Assembly (NCBI RefSeq): GCF_014652855.1
Contig: NZ_BMZP01000009.1
Location: forward strand, 124,001-188,000
DNA length: 64,000 nt
Origin: Novosphingobium pokkalii
Lineage (GTDB): Bacteria > Pseudomonadota > Alphaproteobacteria > Sphingomonadales > Sphingomonadaceae
Reading direction: 5' to 3'
This document shows, piece after piece, positions 38,088 to 45,347 of this stretch. The notes beneath the pieces were generated by a model. The model saw only the letters and a program-made list of their open reading frames with translations. It was not told where the DNA came from and searched no databases. Position 1 is the first letter of the stretch; each line of letters starts with the position of its first letter. The translations under genes were made by a program, and so were the position numbers.

Positions 38088-39877
38088 GGCTGCTCCATCC
38101 CTTCCCCGTCATTGGCAGAGCCCTCCGGCACGGGCACGTCCCACCAAGCGCCGCCCAGATCGCGCCCGCCATCAGGATCGGTTTCGATCACCAGCACCGT
38201 CGGCCGGTCGGGCGCACGCGGCGCGCGCAGCGCCGCTTCCAGCGCGGCGACATCGGCCATCTTGTGCGCCTCTGCCCCCAGCGCGCGGGCATGAGCGACA
38301 AAATCGATCCCGCCGCCGCGCAAGGTCGCAAACGAGGCATTGCCGGTGCGTCCCTGCAAGCGGTGGATGCAGCCAAAGCCGCGATTGTCGACCAGCACCA
38401 CGGTAAAGCCCACGCCCAGCGCCACCGCGCTGGCCAGTTCGGCATTGAGCATCAGATAGCTGCCATCGCCCACCATCACCACCACGTCCGCCTCGGGCCG
38501 GGCAAGGGCCACGCCCATGCCGCCCGCCAGCTCATAGCCCATGCAGGAATAGCCATATTCCACGTGATAGTGCCCCGGTGCCGGGCAGGGCCAGAAACGG
38601 TGCAGGTCTCCGGGCAGGCCGCCCGCCGCCCCCACGATCGTGGCATGGGGCCGCGCGCGCTGCACGGCACCGATCACCGCCACGTCATCGGGCAAGTCGC
38701 CGTTCGGCACCGGGCAATCGAGCGCCGCGCGCACCGTACCATGCCAGTCCCGCGCCCAGCCGGTGGTCGCCTTGGCCCAGCCGGGCGGCACCGTCCAGCC
38801 GCGCAGCGCCTGCGCCAGGGCCGCCACCACCACGCCGGCATCGCCCAGCACCGGCTGCGCGCCATGCTTGGCCACGTCATGCAGCGCCAGGTTCACCTGG
38901 AACAACCGGGCATCGGCGGCAAACAGCCGGCGCGATCCGGTGGTGAAATCCTGCAAGCGCGTGCCCAGGCCCACGATCACGTCGGCCACGCGCGCCGCCT
39001 GGTTGGCCGCTGCGCTACCGGTCACGCCGATCGCGCCGAGCGCTCCGGGCGCATCGGCGGGCAGCGCGCCCTTGCCTGCCTGGGTCTCGGCCACCGGCAA
39101 TCCGCTCGCAGCCGCCAGCGCGGCCAGCGCCGGCCCGGCCCCGGCATAGAACACCCCGCCCCCGGCGATCACCAGCGGGCGCTCGGCCTGGCGCAGGGCG
39201 TCAACCAGCGCTGCCAGCTCGTCCGCGTCGGGCGCCGGGCGCCGGATCGACCACAGGCGCGGCGCAAAAAACGCCTCCGGCCAAGTAATCACCTCGGCCT
39301 GCACGTCCTGGCACAGCGCCAGCGTCACCGGGCCACAGGCCGCCGGATCGGTCAGCACGGCCATCGCCCGCGGCAGCGCGTCGAGCAATTGCTCGGGCCG
39401 CGTGATGCGGTCGAACAGGCGGGAGACCGGGCGGAAGCAGTCGTTGGCCGAAACCGTGGCATCGGCAAAGTGCTCGATCTGCTGCAACACCGGATCGGGC
39501 CGGCGCGAGGCAAAGACATCGCCGGGCAGGAACAGCACCGGCAGGCGGTTGGCATGGGCCAGCGCGGCGGCCGTCACCATGTTGGTTGCCCCCGGCCCGA
39601 TCGAGGTGGTGCAGGCCATCGCCCTCCGCCGGGCATGGGCGCGGGCATAGCCGATCGCAGCATGGGCCATGCCCTGCTCGCTGTGGGCGCGATAGGTGGG
39701 CAGGCGCGCCGGATCGGCAGCCGCCAGCGCCTGGCCCAGCGCGGCCACGTTGCCATGGCCGAAAATCGCCCATACCCCGCCGAAGAACGGCACGCGCGCG
39801 TCGCCCTCCGCGCCGGGCACCAAGACGTCCTGCGCCGCCAGCCAGCGCACCAGGGCCCGCGCCGCGGTCAGCCGCAT
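38084..39877 (-). CDS. iolD: 3D-(3,5/4)-trihydroxycyclohexane-1,2-dione hydrolase (IolD)
   Basis: A 597-residue thiamine-diphosphate enzyme that opens the ring of the diketone made by IolE, giving 5-deoxyglucuronate. The N-terminal ThDP domain has FFGGVWAIFGHGNVA and YRAHSEQGMAHAAIGYA with the cofactor Glu. The C-terminal PP domain has VVMVGDGSYLMLNAELA and VDNRGFGCIHRLQ, the GDG-N motif that binds the diphosphate and Mg2+. The chosen ATG at 39877 lies inside the end of iolC (10-base overlap); ten upstream codons from 39910 are unlikely. It forms an operon with iolC and iolE. Confidence 0.93.
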   Translation of the reverse strand: MRLTAARALVRWLAAQDVLVPGAEGDARVPFFGGVWAIFGHGNVAALGQALAAADPARLPTYRAHSEQGMAHAAIGYARAHARRRAMACTTSIGPGATNMVTAAALAHANRLPVLFLPGDVFASRRPDPVLQQIEHFADATVSANDCFRPVSRLFDRITRPEQLLDALPRAMAVLTDPAACGPVTLALCQDVQAEVITWPEAFFAPRLWSIRRPAPDADELAALVDALRQAERPLVIAGGGVFYAGAGPALAALAAASGLPVAETQAGKGALPADAPGALGAIGVTGSAAANQAARVADVIVGLGTRLQDFTTGSRRLFAADARLFQVNLALHDVAKHGAQPVLGDAGVVVAALAQALRGWTVPPGWAKATTGWARDWHGTVRAALDCPVPNGDLPDDVAVIGAVQRARPHATIVGAAGGLPGDLHRFWPCPAPGHYHVEYGYSCMGYELAGGMGVALARPEADVVVMVGDGSYLMLNAELASAVALGVGFTVVLVDNRGFGCIHRLQGRTGNASFATLRGGGIDFVAHARALGAEAHKMADVAALEAALRAPRAPDRPTVLVIETDPDGGRDLGGAWWDVPVPEGSANDGEGMEQP

Positions 39878-41772
39878 GGCGCCAGCGCGCGGCTGCGCGC
39901 CTCTCGCCACGTGGCGACCATCTGCGCAAAGTTCGCGGTCAGGCGAACCAGCGCGGTTTCATCGTCGATCATGCCGGTAAACCATTGCTGCGCCACATCG
40001 TGCCAGATCGCGCGCCCCACGGCAAAGCCCTTGACGATGCGGCGCGGCGCGGCAGCGGCAAAGCTGCGCGCCAGGTGCGCCGGGCTGCTTTCCGCGCCCA
40101 GCACCACCACGCCCCGGCACCAGGGATCGGCGTCGGCGATCACCGCTTCGATCGCGGCCCAGGCGGCCGGATCGTCGGTCGCCTCCAGCTTCCACCAGTC
40201 GGGATAGATCCCCAGCGCATAGACATGGGCCATGACCCGCGCCACGGTATCGTGCGCCACCGGGCCATAGGGCGCGGCGATGATTTCCAGCAGCAGTTCA
40301 TGGCCCGTGCCCCGCGTCGCGTCGAACAGGCGCAGAAGTTGCGCGTCCTGCTCTGCGCGCAAGTCCGCCGGATCGTCGGGGTGATAGCGCAAGTTGCATT
40401 TCACCGCATGGGGCCGGGGCCAGGATCGCAGCGTGATCGCCACGTCCGCCCCGCCCTCGAAGCGCAACGGGCGCGATCCCGAAATCTCGATCGGCCGTCC
40501 GATCCAATAGGGCGCGTCGGCCGACTGGGCCAGCGCCCGCGCGCCAAACCGCCCGTCGAGCAGCAGGCCACAGGCGCGATCCCCGGCGGCGGTGCGCTCC
40601 ATCGCCTGACTGGCCAGGTCCTTGAACGTGGCCACGCGGTCCTCGTCGCCGCCGCCGCTGTCGATCAGCGTCTCGAACAGGCCGCGATGGTCGATCGCCA
40701 GGATGGTCAGCGCTTCATCCGCCGGGGCGCGGGTGGTCGCCCAATGCATCTGCTCCAGGCTGGCGGGGCTGCGCGCGCCCCCTGCCGCCATGAACGCCTC
40801 CAGCTCCGGCCAGGTGGGCATGGCCGGGGCGCAGCCGTGGCGCGCCACCACGATCGCGCCGCAGGCATTGCCCCACGCGGCCGAGCGCGCCATCGGCTCC
40901 CCCCGCAGCCAGCCGCGCAGGAACCCGGCCATGAACCCGTCGCCCGCACCCAGCACATTGGCCACCGGCACGGCAAAGGCCGGGGCCACCAGCCCTTCGT
41001 CCAACTCGCCAGGGATCACCCCTTCAAACACCACGCAGCCTTTCGCGCCGCGCTTCACCACCACCGGCGCGTCGGTCAGCGTGCGGATCGAGCGCAGCGC
41101 GTCGAGCGTGTTGGTCGATCCGCCCAGCAGGTGGATTTCCTCTTCGGTGCCGACCACCAGATCGACCAGATCGAGCGCGCGCTGCATCGTCGCGGTCACG
41201 CTGTGGCTGGCCACGAAGCGATCCTCCCCGGCGTCGCGCGGCGCCAGGTCCCACAACACCGGGCGGTAATCCACGTCCAGCACCACGCGCCCGCCCTGCC
41301 CGCGCATCAGCGTGGCGGCGCGGCGGCAGGCGGCTGCCGTCTGCGCCGTGGAAAAATGCGTGCCCGACAGCAGCACCGCGCCGGCCTGCGCGATCAGCGC
41401 GGGATCGATGTCCGCCTCGCACAGCGCCATGTCCGCGCAATCCTGGCGATAGAAGATCAGCGGGTAGGTGCCGTTCTCGCGAATGCCCAGCAGCACCAGC
41501 GCGGTCAGCCGCGCCGGATCGCTGCGCACACCGCGCGTGTCCACCCCTTCGCGCACCAGTTCCTCGCGGATGAAGCGACCCATGTGATCGCCACCCACCC
41601 GCGTGATCAGCCCGGCGTTCAGCCCCAGCCGCGCCAGGCCCACGGCGGTGTTGGTCGGGCTGCCGCCCAGGTATTTGGCAAAGCTGGCCATATCCTCCAG
41701 CCGCCCGCCCACCTGCTCGCCATAGAGATCGACCCCGGCGCGGCCGATCGCGATGATATCGAGTGGCTTCAT
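39868..41772 (-). CDS. iolC: Fused 5-dehydro-2-deoxygluconokinase and DUF2090 aldolase (IolC-type)
   Basis: A 634-residue two-domain enzyme. Residues about 4-320 are a PfkB kinase (IAIGRAGVDLYGEQ, KYLGGSPTNTAVGLARLG, catalytic NVLGAGDGFMAGF) that phosphorylates 5-dehydro-2-deoxygluconate. Residues about 335-630 are a DUF2090 domain (LTILAIDHRGLFETL, EIIAAPYGP, YPDWWKLEATDD, IVKGFAVGRAIW), an aldolase-like barrel thought to split the phosphorylated product to malonate semialdehyde and dihydroxyacetone phosphate. The fusion is common in proteobacterial iol operons. The ATG at 41772 starts the kinase; 45 upstream open codons lack homology. First gene of iolC-iolD-iolE, divergent from iolG. Confidence 0.93.
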   Translation of the reverse strand: MKPLDIIAIGRAGVDLYGEQVGGRLEDMASFAKYLGGSPTNTAVGLARLGLNAGLITRVGGDHMGRFIREELVREGVDTRGVRSDPARLTALVLLGIRENGTYPLIFYRQDCADMALCEADIDPALIAQAGAVLLSGTHFSTAQTAAACRRAATLMRGQGGRVVLDVDYRPVLWDLAPRDAGEDRFVASHSVTATMQRALDLVDLVVGTEEEIHLLGGSTNTLDALRSIRTLTDAPVVVKRGAKGCVVFEGVIPGELDEGLVAPAFAVPVANVLGAGDGFMAGFLRGWLRGEPMARSAAWGNACGAIVVARHGCAPAMPTWPELEAFMAAGGARSPASLEQMHWATTRAPADEALTILAIDHRGLFETLIDSGGGDEDRVATFKDLASQAMERTAAGDRACGLLLDGRFGARALAQSADAPYWIGRPIEISGSRPLRFEGGADVAITLRSWPRPHAVKCNLRYHPDDPADLRAEQDAQLLRLFDATRGTGHELLLEIIAAPYGPVAHDTVARVMAHVYALGIYPDWWKLEATDDPAAWAAIEAVIADADPWCRGVVVLGAESSPAHLARSFAAAAPRRIVKGFAVGRAIWHDVAQQWFTGMIDDETALVRLTANFAQMVATWREARSRALAPCG

Positions 41773-41905
41773 GGATCGCGCCTTGTCCCCGGGTTTGGCG
41801 TGCTGCGCTCCGCTATGCCGCCAACCGCGCCGCCTGGCCAGTGCCGCCCTTGTGCAGGGCGCAGAAATCAGCCCATAAGCGCGGCAGCAGCAGCGGCAGG
41901 GGTTC
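41773..41905. promoter_or_regulatory. Divergent iolC / iolG promoter region
   Basis: 133 bases between iolC and iolG. It must hold both promoters, but I see no clear -35/-10 pair or long dyad. AGGGG five bases before the iolG ATG is its ribosome site. Confidence 0.4.
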
Positions 41906-42889
41906 ATGCACGATATCGTTCTAATCGGCGCCGGGCGGATCGGCGCGGTTCATGCAGCGCACATCGCCCGCCATCCCGGCCTGCGCCTGGCCGTGGTGGC
42001 CGATATCGATCCCGCCGCCGCGCAGGCTCTCGCCAGCCGCCACGGGGCGCAGGCCATGGCGCCCGACGCCGCGCTCGCGGTGCCCGGCCTTGCCGGCGCG
42101 GTGATCGCCAGCCCCACCGCGCTCCATGCGCCACAGACACTGGCCGCCGCCGCGCGCGGCCTGGCGGTGCTCTGCGAAAAGCCGCTGGCACTCGATCTTG
42201 CCGTGGCGCAGCAGGCCCTGGCCGGGCTGGAGGCGCAGGGCGCGCGCGTGCTGATGGGCTTCAACCGCCGCCACGATCCCGATTTCGCCGCGCTGCGTGC
42301 CGCACTTGCCGCCGGCCGCATCGGCGCGCTCGAAACCCTGCATATCATCAGCCACGATCCCGCCCCGCCCTCGCCCGCCTATGTCGCCACGTCGGGCGGT
42401 CTGTTCCGCGACATGGTAATCCACGATTTCGACATGGCGCGCTGGCTCTTGGAGGAAGAACCAGTGGCGGTGCTGGCCGCCACCGCCTGCCTGGTCGATC
42501 CCGCGATCGGCGCGGCCGGCGATGTCGATACCGCCAAGACCATCCTGCGCACCGCCAGCGGGCGCCTGGCAGTGATCAGTTCCAGCCGCCGCAGCGGCTA
42601 TGGCTATGACCAGCGGATCGAGGCATTCGGCGCCAGCGGCGCGCTGCGCGTGGGCAATGTGGCGCAAAATCGCGTCGAGCACTGGGGGGCGCAGGGCGCG
42701 AGCGAGGCGCCGTTCCTCGATTTCTTCCTCGATCGCTATGCCGCCGCCTTCGCCGCGCAGATCGACCATTTCGCCCAGGTGATCGCAGGCGCCCCGCCGC
42801 TGGTCACCGCTGCCGACGGCCTGCGCGCGCTGCGCCTGGCGCAGGCGGCGCAGGAATCGGCGCAAACCGGCGCCTTCGTATCGGTCTGA
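41906..42889 (+). CDS. iolG: myo-Inositol 2-dehydrogenase (IolG), Gfo/Idh/MocA family
   Basis: A 327-residue NAD-dependent dehydrogenase. The Rossmann start VLIGAGRIGAVHAAHI, the family motif LCEKPLALD (about residue 92, Lys for catalysis) and GLFRDMVIHDFDMARWLL with the catalytic Asp-His region are all present. IolG oxidises myo-inositol to scyllo-inosose, the first step before IolE. It is divergent from iolC-iolD-iolE, which supports the assignment within a broad family. IolA and IolB are not in the window. The gene ends 6 bases from the convergent GH92 gene. Confidence 0.9.
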   Translation: MHDIVLIGAGRIGAVHAAHIARHPGLRLAVVADIDPAAAQALASRHGAQAMAPDAALAVPGLAGAVIASPTALHAPQTLAAAARGLAVLCEKPLALDLAVAQQALAGLEAQGARVLMGFNRRHDPDFAALRAALAAGRIGALETLHIISHDPAPPSPAYVATSGGLFRDMVIHDFDMARWLLEEEPVAVLAATACLVDPAIGAAGDVDTAKTILRTASGRLAVISSSRRSGYGYDQRIEAFGASGALRVGNVAQNRVEHWGAQGASEAPFLDFFLDRYAAAFAAQIDHFAQVIAGAPPLVTAADGLRALRLAQAAQESAQTGAFVSV

Positions 42890-42895
42890 TCGCGC

Positions 42896-45256
42896 CTATC
42901 GGGCGGCGCCGAGCGCGTTGACCGGCGGGCGCGCATCGCGGGCGCGGCCGAAGGCGGGATTGGGCCGCGTGTCCATCTCGAACACCAGGTGCCCGCCCCG
43001 CGCCAGCTCGGCATGGGAAATCCAGCTTCGCGGCCAGGGCTTGCCGTTCCAGCGCACCGCGCGAACATAGACCGCCTGCTCGCTGTTGCCCGGCGCCTCG
43101 ATCACCAGGCGCCCGCCCGGCACGGCCAGTTCCGCCCGCGTGAACAGCGGCGATCCGAACACCCACACCCCGCTCACCGGGTCCACCGGATAGAGCCCGA
43201 GCGCGCTGAGCACGAACCACGCGCTCATCTGCCCGCAATCCTCGTTGCCGGCCAGGCCATCGGGCGCGGCGCGATACATCGTCGCCATCAGGCTGCGCAC
43301 CCGCGCCTGGGTCTTCCACGGCGAGCCGGACCAGGCATAGAGATAGGCCACGTGATGGCTCGGTTCGTTGCCATGGGCATATTGGCCCACCAGCCCCGAA
43401 ACATCGGGCGGGGCATCGCCGGGCAGCGTGCTGTCGGCGGTGAACAGCCCGTCGAGCTTGGCCTCGAACGCGGCATCCCCGCCCATCAGGTCGATCAGCC
43501 CTTGCGGATCGTGCTGGGCCATGAACGTCGCCTGCCAGGCGTTGCATTCGGTGAAATCACGCCAGTGGTTGGTATCGTGGCCCAGCGCGCGCGGATCGAA
43601 CGGTTCGGCCCAGGCGCCGTTGGCCAGGCGCGGCCGCACGAAGCCGGTGCCCTTGTCGAACAGGTTGCGCCAGTTGCGCGATCGCGCGCGCAGCGCCTGC
43701 GCATCGCCTTGCGCCCCGGCGGCTTCGGCAAGGGCGGCCATGGCCCAGTCGTCATAGGCATATTCCAGCGTCTTGCTCGCCGCCTCGCGCACTGTGTCGG
43801 CGGGGATATAGCCCAGCCGGCGATAGGGCTCGAGCCCGCTGTCGTTGCGCGCGAACGCCAGGTGGCGCAGCGCCGGCCACAGCCGCGCCAGGTCCAGCCC
43901 GGTGGCGCCCTTGTTCACCGCCTCGGCCATCACCGCCACCGAATGCCAGGCGATCATGCAATGCGTCTCGATCCCCTGCAACGGCCAGACCGGCGGCCCG
44001 AACGGGCTTTCCAGCGTCATCCGCGCCAGGTTGCGGGCAAAGGCGGCATTGCGCGGCGCGTCGATCAGGCTGAGCAGCGGATGCAGCGCGCGATAGGTGT
44101 CCCACAGCGAATAGGTGCTGTAGTTCGCTTCGCCCGCCGGCAGGGTGTGGACCGCGCTGTCCATGCCGCGATAGCGCCCGTCCGGATCGGCAAAGAGATT
44201 GGGTGCGGCCGCCGTGTGATAGAGCGCGGTGGCCATGATCGCGCGCTGGTCGCGCGTGCCGCCCTGCACCCGCACCGCGCCGAGCCGCTCTGCCCAGGCC
44301 GCGCGCGCCGCGCCGCGCACCATGGCAAAGTCCCAGCCGGGCACTTCGGCGTCCAGCGCGGCCAGCGCCCCGGCCACGTCCACGCCGGAAAGACCCACTT
44401 TCACCATGACCGGCGCTGCCCCGGCATCGGGCAGCATCAGCGCCGCTTTCAGGTTGGCCCCGGCAACCTCTGCGGTTCCGGCCGGCAACGCGGCATCGTT
44501 ACAGAAGAACTGTACCTGCGCGGCCGGGCGCGACAGGCGCAGGGCAAAGTGGATCTGCCGCCCGTCGGCCCACTGGTGCACGCGGCGGCTGCCCACGATC
44601 AGGTCGGGCGCCACCAGCTTCAGGCTGCCTTCGGTCACCTTGGTCGGGCCGGAAGGATCGTCCGCCAGGCTCGCGGCATCGGGCTCGTCGCGCGCACCAT
44701 GGGCAAAGTCGATCAGCAGATGCCCGGCGCCGGGAAAGCGATAGCGGTGCAGCCCCACCCGCGCCGTGGCGGTCAGTTCCACGCCGATGCCGCTCTCGCG
44801 CAGCAGCACGGCATAATAACCCGGCTCGGCCACTTCGTCCTGATGGTCGAAGCGCTGGCGATAGCTGCCTTGCGGCTGCGCCAGCGTGCCGGGCGAAAGC
44901 ACCACCGGCCCGGTGCGCGGCACCACCAGCACGTCCAGCAGATCGCCCACCCCGGTGCCGCTCAGGTGGTTGTGCGAAAAGCCGAGCAGCGTCGTATCGT
45001 CGTGGTGATAGCCCGAGCAGGCATCCCAGCGCGCGTTGTCGGTATCCGGGCCAAGCTGGACCATGCCGAACGGCGTGGTCGCGGCCGGGGTGACGTGGCC
45101 ATGCCCGCCCGTGCCGATCATCGGATCGACCAGGCCCAGCATGTCTTCCCCGCCCGCCGCCGCCGCCAGCGCCGCCCCCGGCCGCGCCAATCTGCTGGCC
45201 ATCACCCCGGCCACGCCGACCGAACCCTTGAGCATGCCTCGACGCGAAGACTTCAT
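42896..45256 (-). CDS. GH92 alpha-mannosidase, exported
   Basis: A 786-residue glycoside hydrolase. The N-terminus SSRRGMLKGSVGVAGVMASRL is Tat-like. Family 92 landmarks are MIGTGGHGHVTPAATTPFGM, GYHHDDTTLLGFSHNHLSGTG, NYSTYSLWDTYRALHPL, GNEPSHHVAYLYAWSG and GNEDCGQMSAWFVLSALG, in this order. GH92 enzymes are Ca2+-dependent inverting exo-alpha-mannosidases acting on N-glycans or mannans, usually outside the cytoplasm. GGAG lies eight bases before the ATG. It is 91 bases downstream of the paralogous TonB receptor, separated by a 14-bp-stem hairpin, and probably shares its RpiR-linked promoter. Confidence 0.93.
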   Translation of the reverse strand: MKSSRRGMLKGSVGVAGVMASRLARPGAALAAAAGGEDMLGLVDPMIGTGGHGHVTPAATTPFGMVQLGPDTDNARWDACSGYHHDDTTLLGFSHNHLSGTGVGDLLDVLVVPRTGPVVLSPGTLAQPQGSYRQRFDHQDEVAEPGYYAVLLRESGIGVELTATARVGLHRYRFPGAGHLLIDFAHGARDEPDAASLADDPSGPTKVTEGSLKLVAPDLIVGSRRVHQWADGRQIHFALRLSRPAAQVQFFCNDAALPAGTAEVAGANLKAALMLPDAGAAPVMVKVGLSGVDVAGALAALDAEVPGWDFAMVRGAARAAWAERLGAVRVQGGTRDQRAIMATALYHTAAAPNLFADPDGRYRGMDSAVHTLPAGEANYSTYSLWDTYRALHPLLSLIDAPRNAAFARNLARMTLESPFGPPVWPLQGIETHCMIAWHSVAVMAEAVNKGATGLDLARLWPALRHLAFARNDSGLEPYRRLGYIPADTVREAASKTLEYAYDDWAMAALAEAAGAQGDAQALRARSRNWRNLFDKGTGFVRPRLANGAWAEPFDPRALGHDTNHWRDFTECNAWQATFMAQHDPQGLIDLMGGDAAFEAKLDGLFTADSTLPGDAPPDVSGLVGQYAHGNEPSHHVAYLYAWSGSPWKTQARVRSLMATMYRAAPDGLAGNEDCGQMSAWFVLSALGLYPVDPVSGVWVFGSPLFTRAELAVPGGRLVIEAPGNSEQAVYVRAVRWNGKPWPRSWISHAELARGGHLVFEMDTRPNPAFGRARDARPPVNALGAAR

Positions 45257-45281
45257 CGCTTTCTCCAGCCTTTCAAACGAA

Positions 45282-45316
45282 GCGGGACCGGGCAGCCCCT
45301 TTCTGCCCGGTCCCGC
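45282..45316 (-). terminator. 14-bp perfect stem-loop between receptor and GH92 genes
   Basis: gcgggaccgggcag pairs with ctgcccggtcccgc across a 7-base loop. On the minus strand it follows the receptor stop by 31 bases and is trailed by TTCGTTTG, not a full T-run. It may partly terminate or stabilise the receptor mRNA so that GH92 is made at lower level. Confidence 0.65.
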
Positions 45317-45347
45317 CCCCCAACCCGCCGATCGCGGGCCCGATCGA

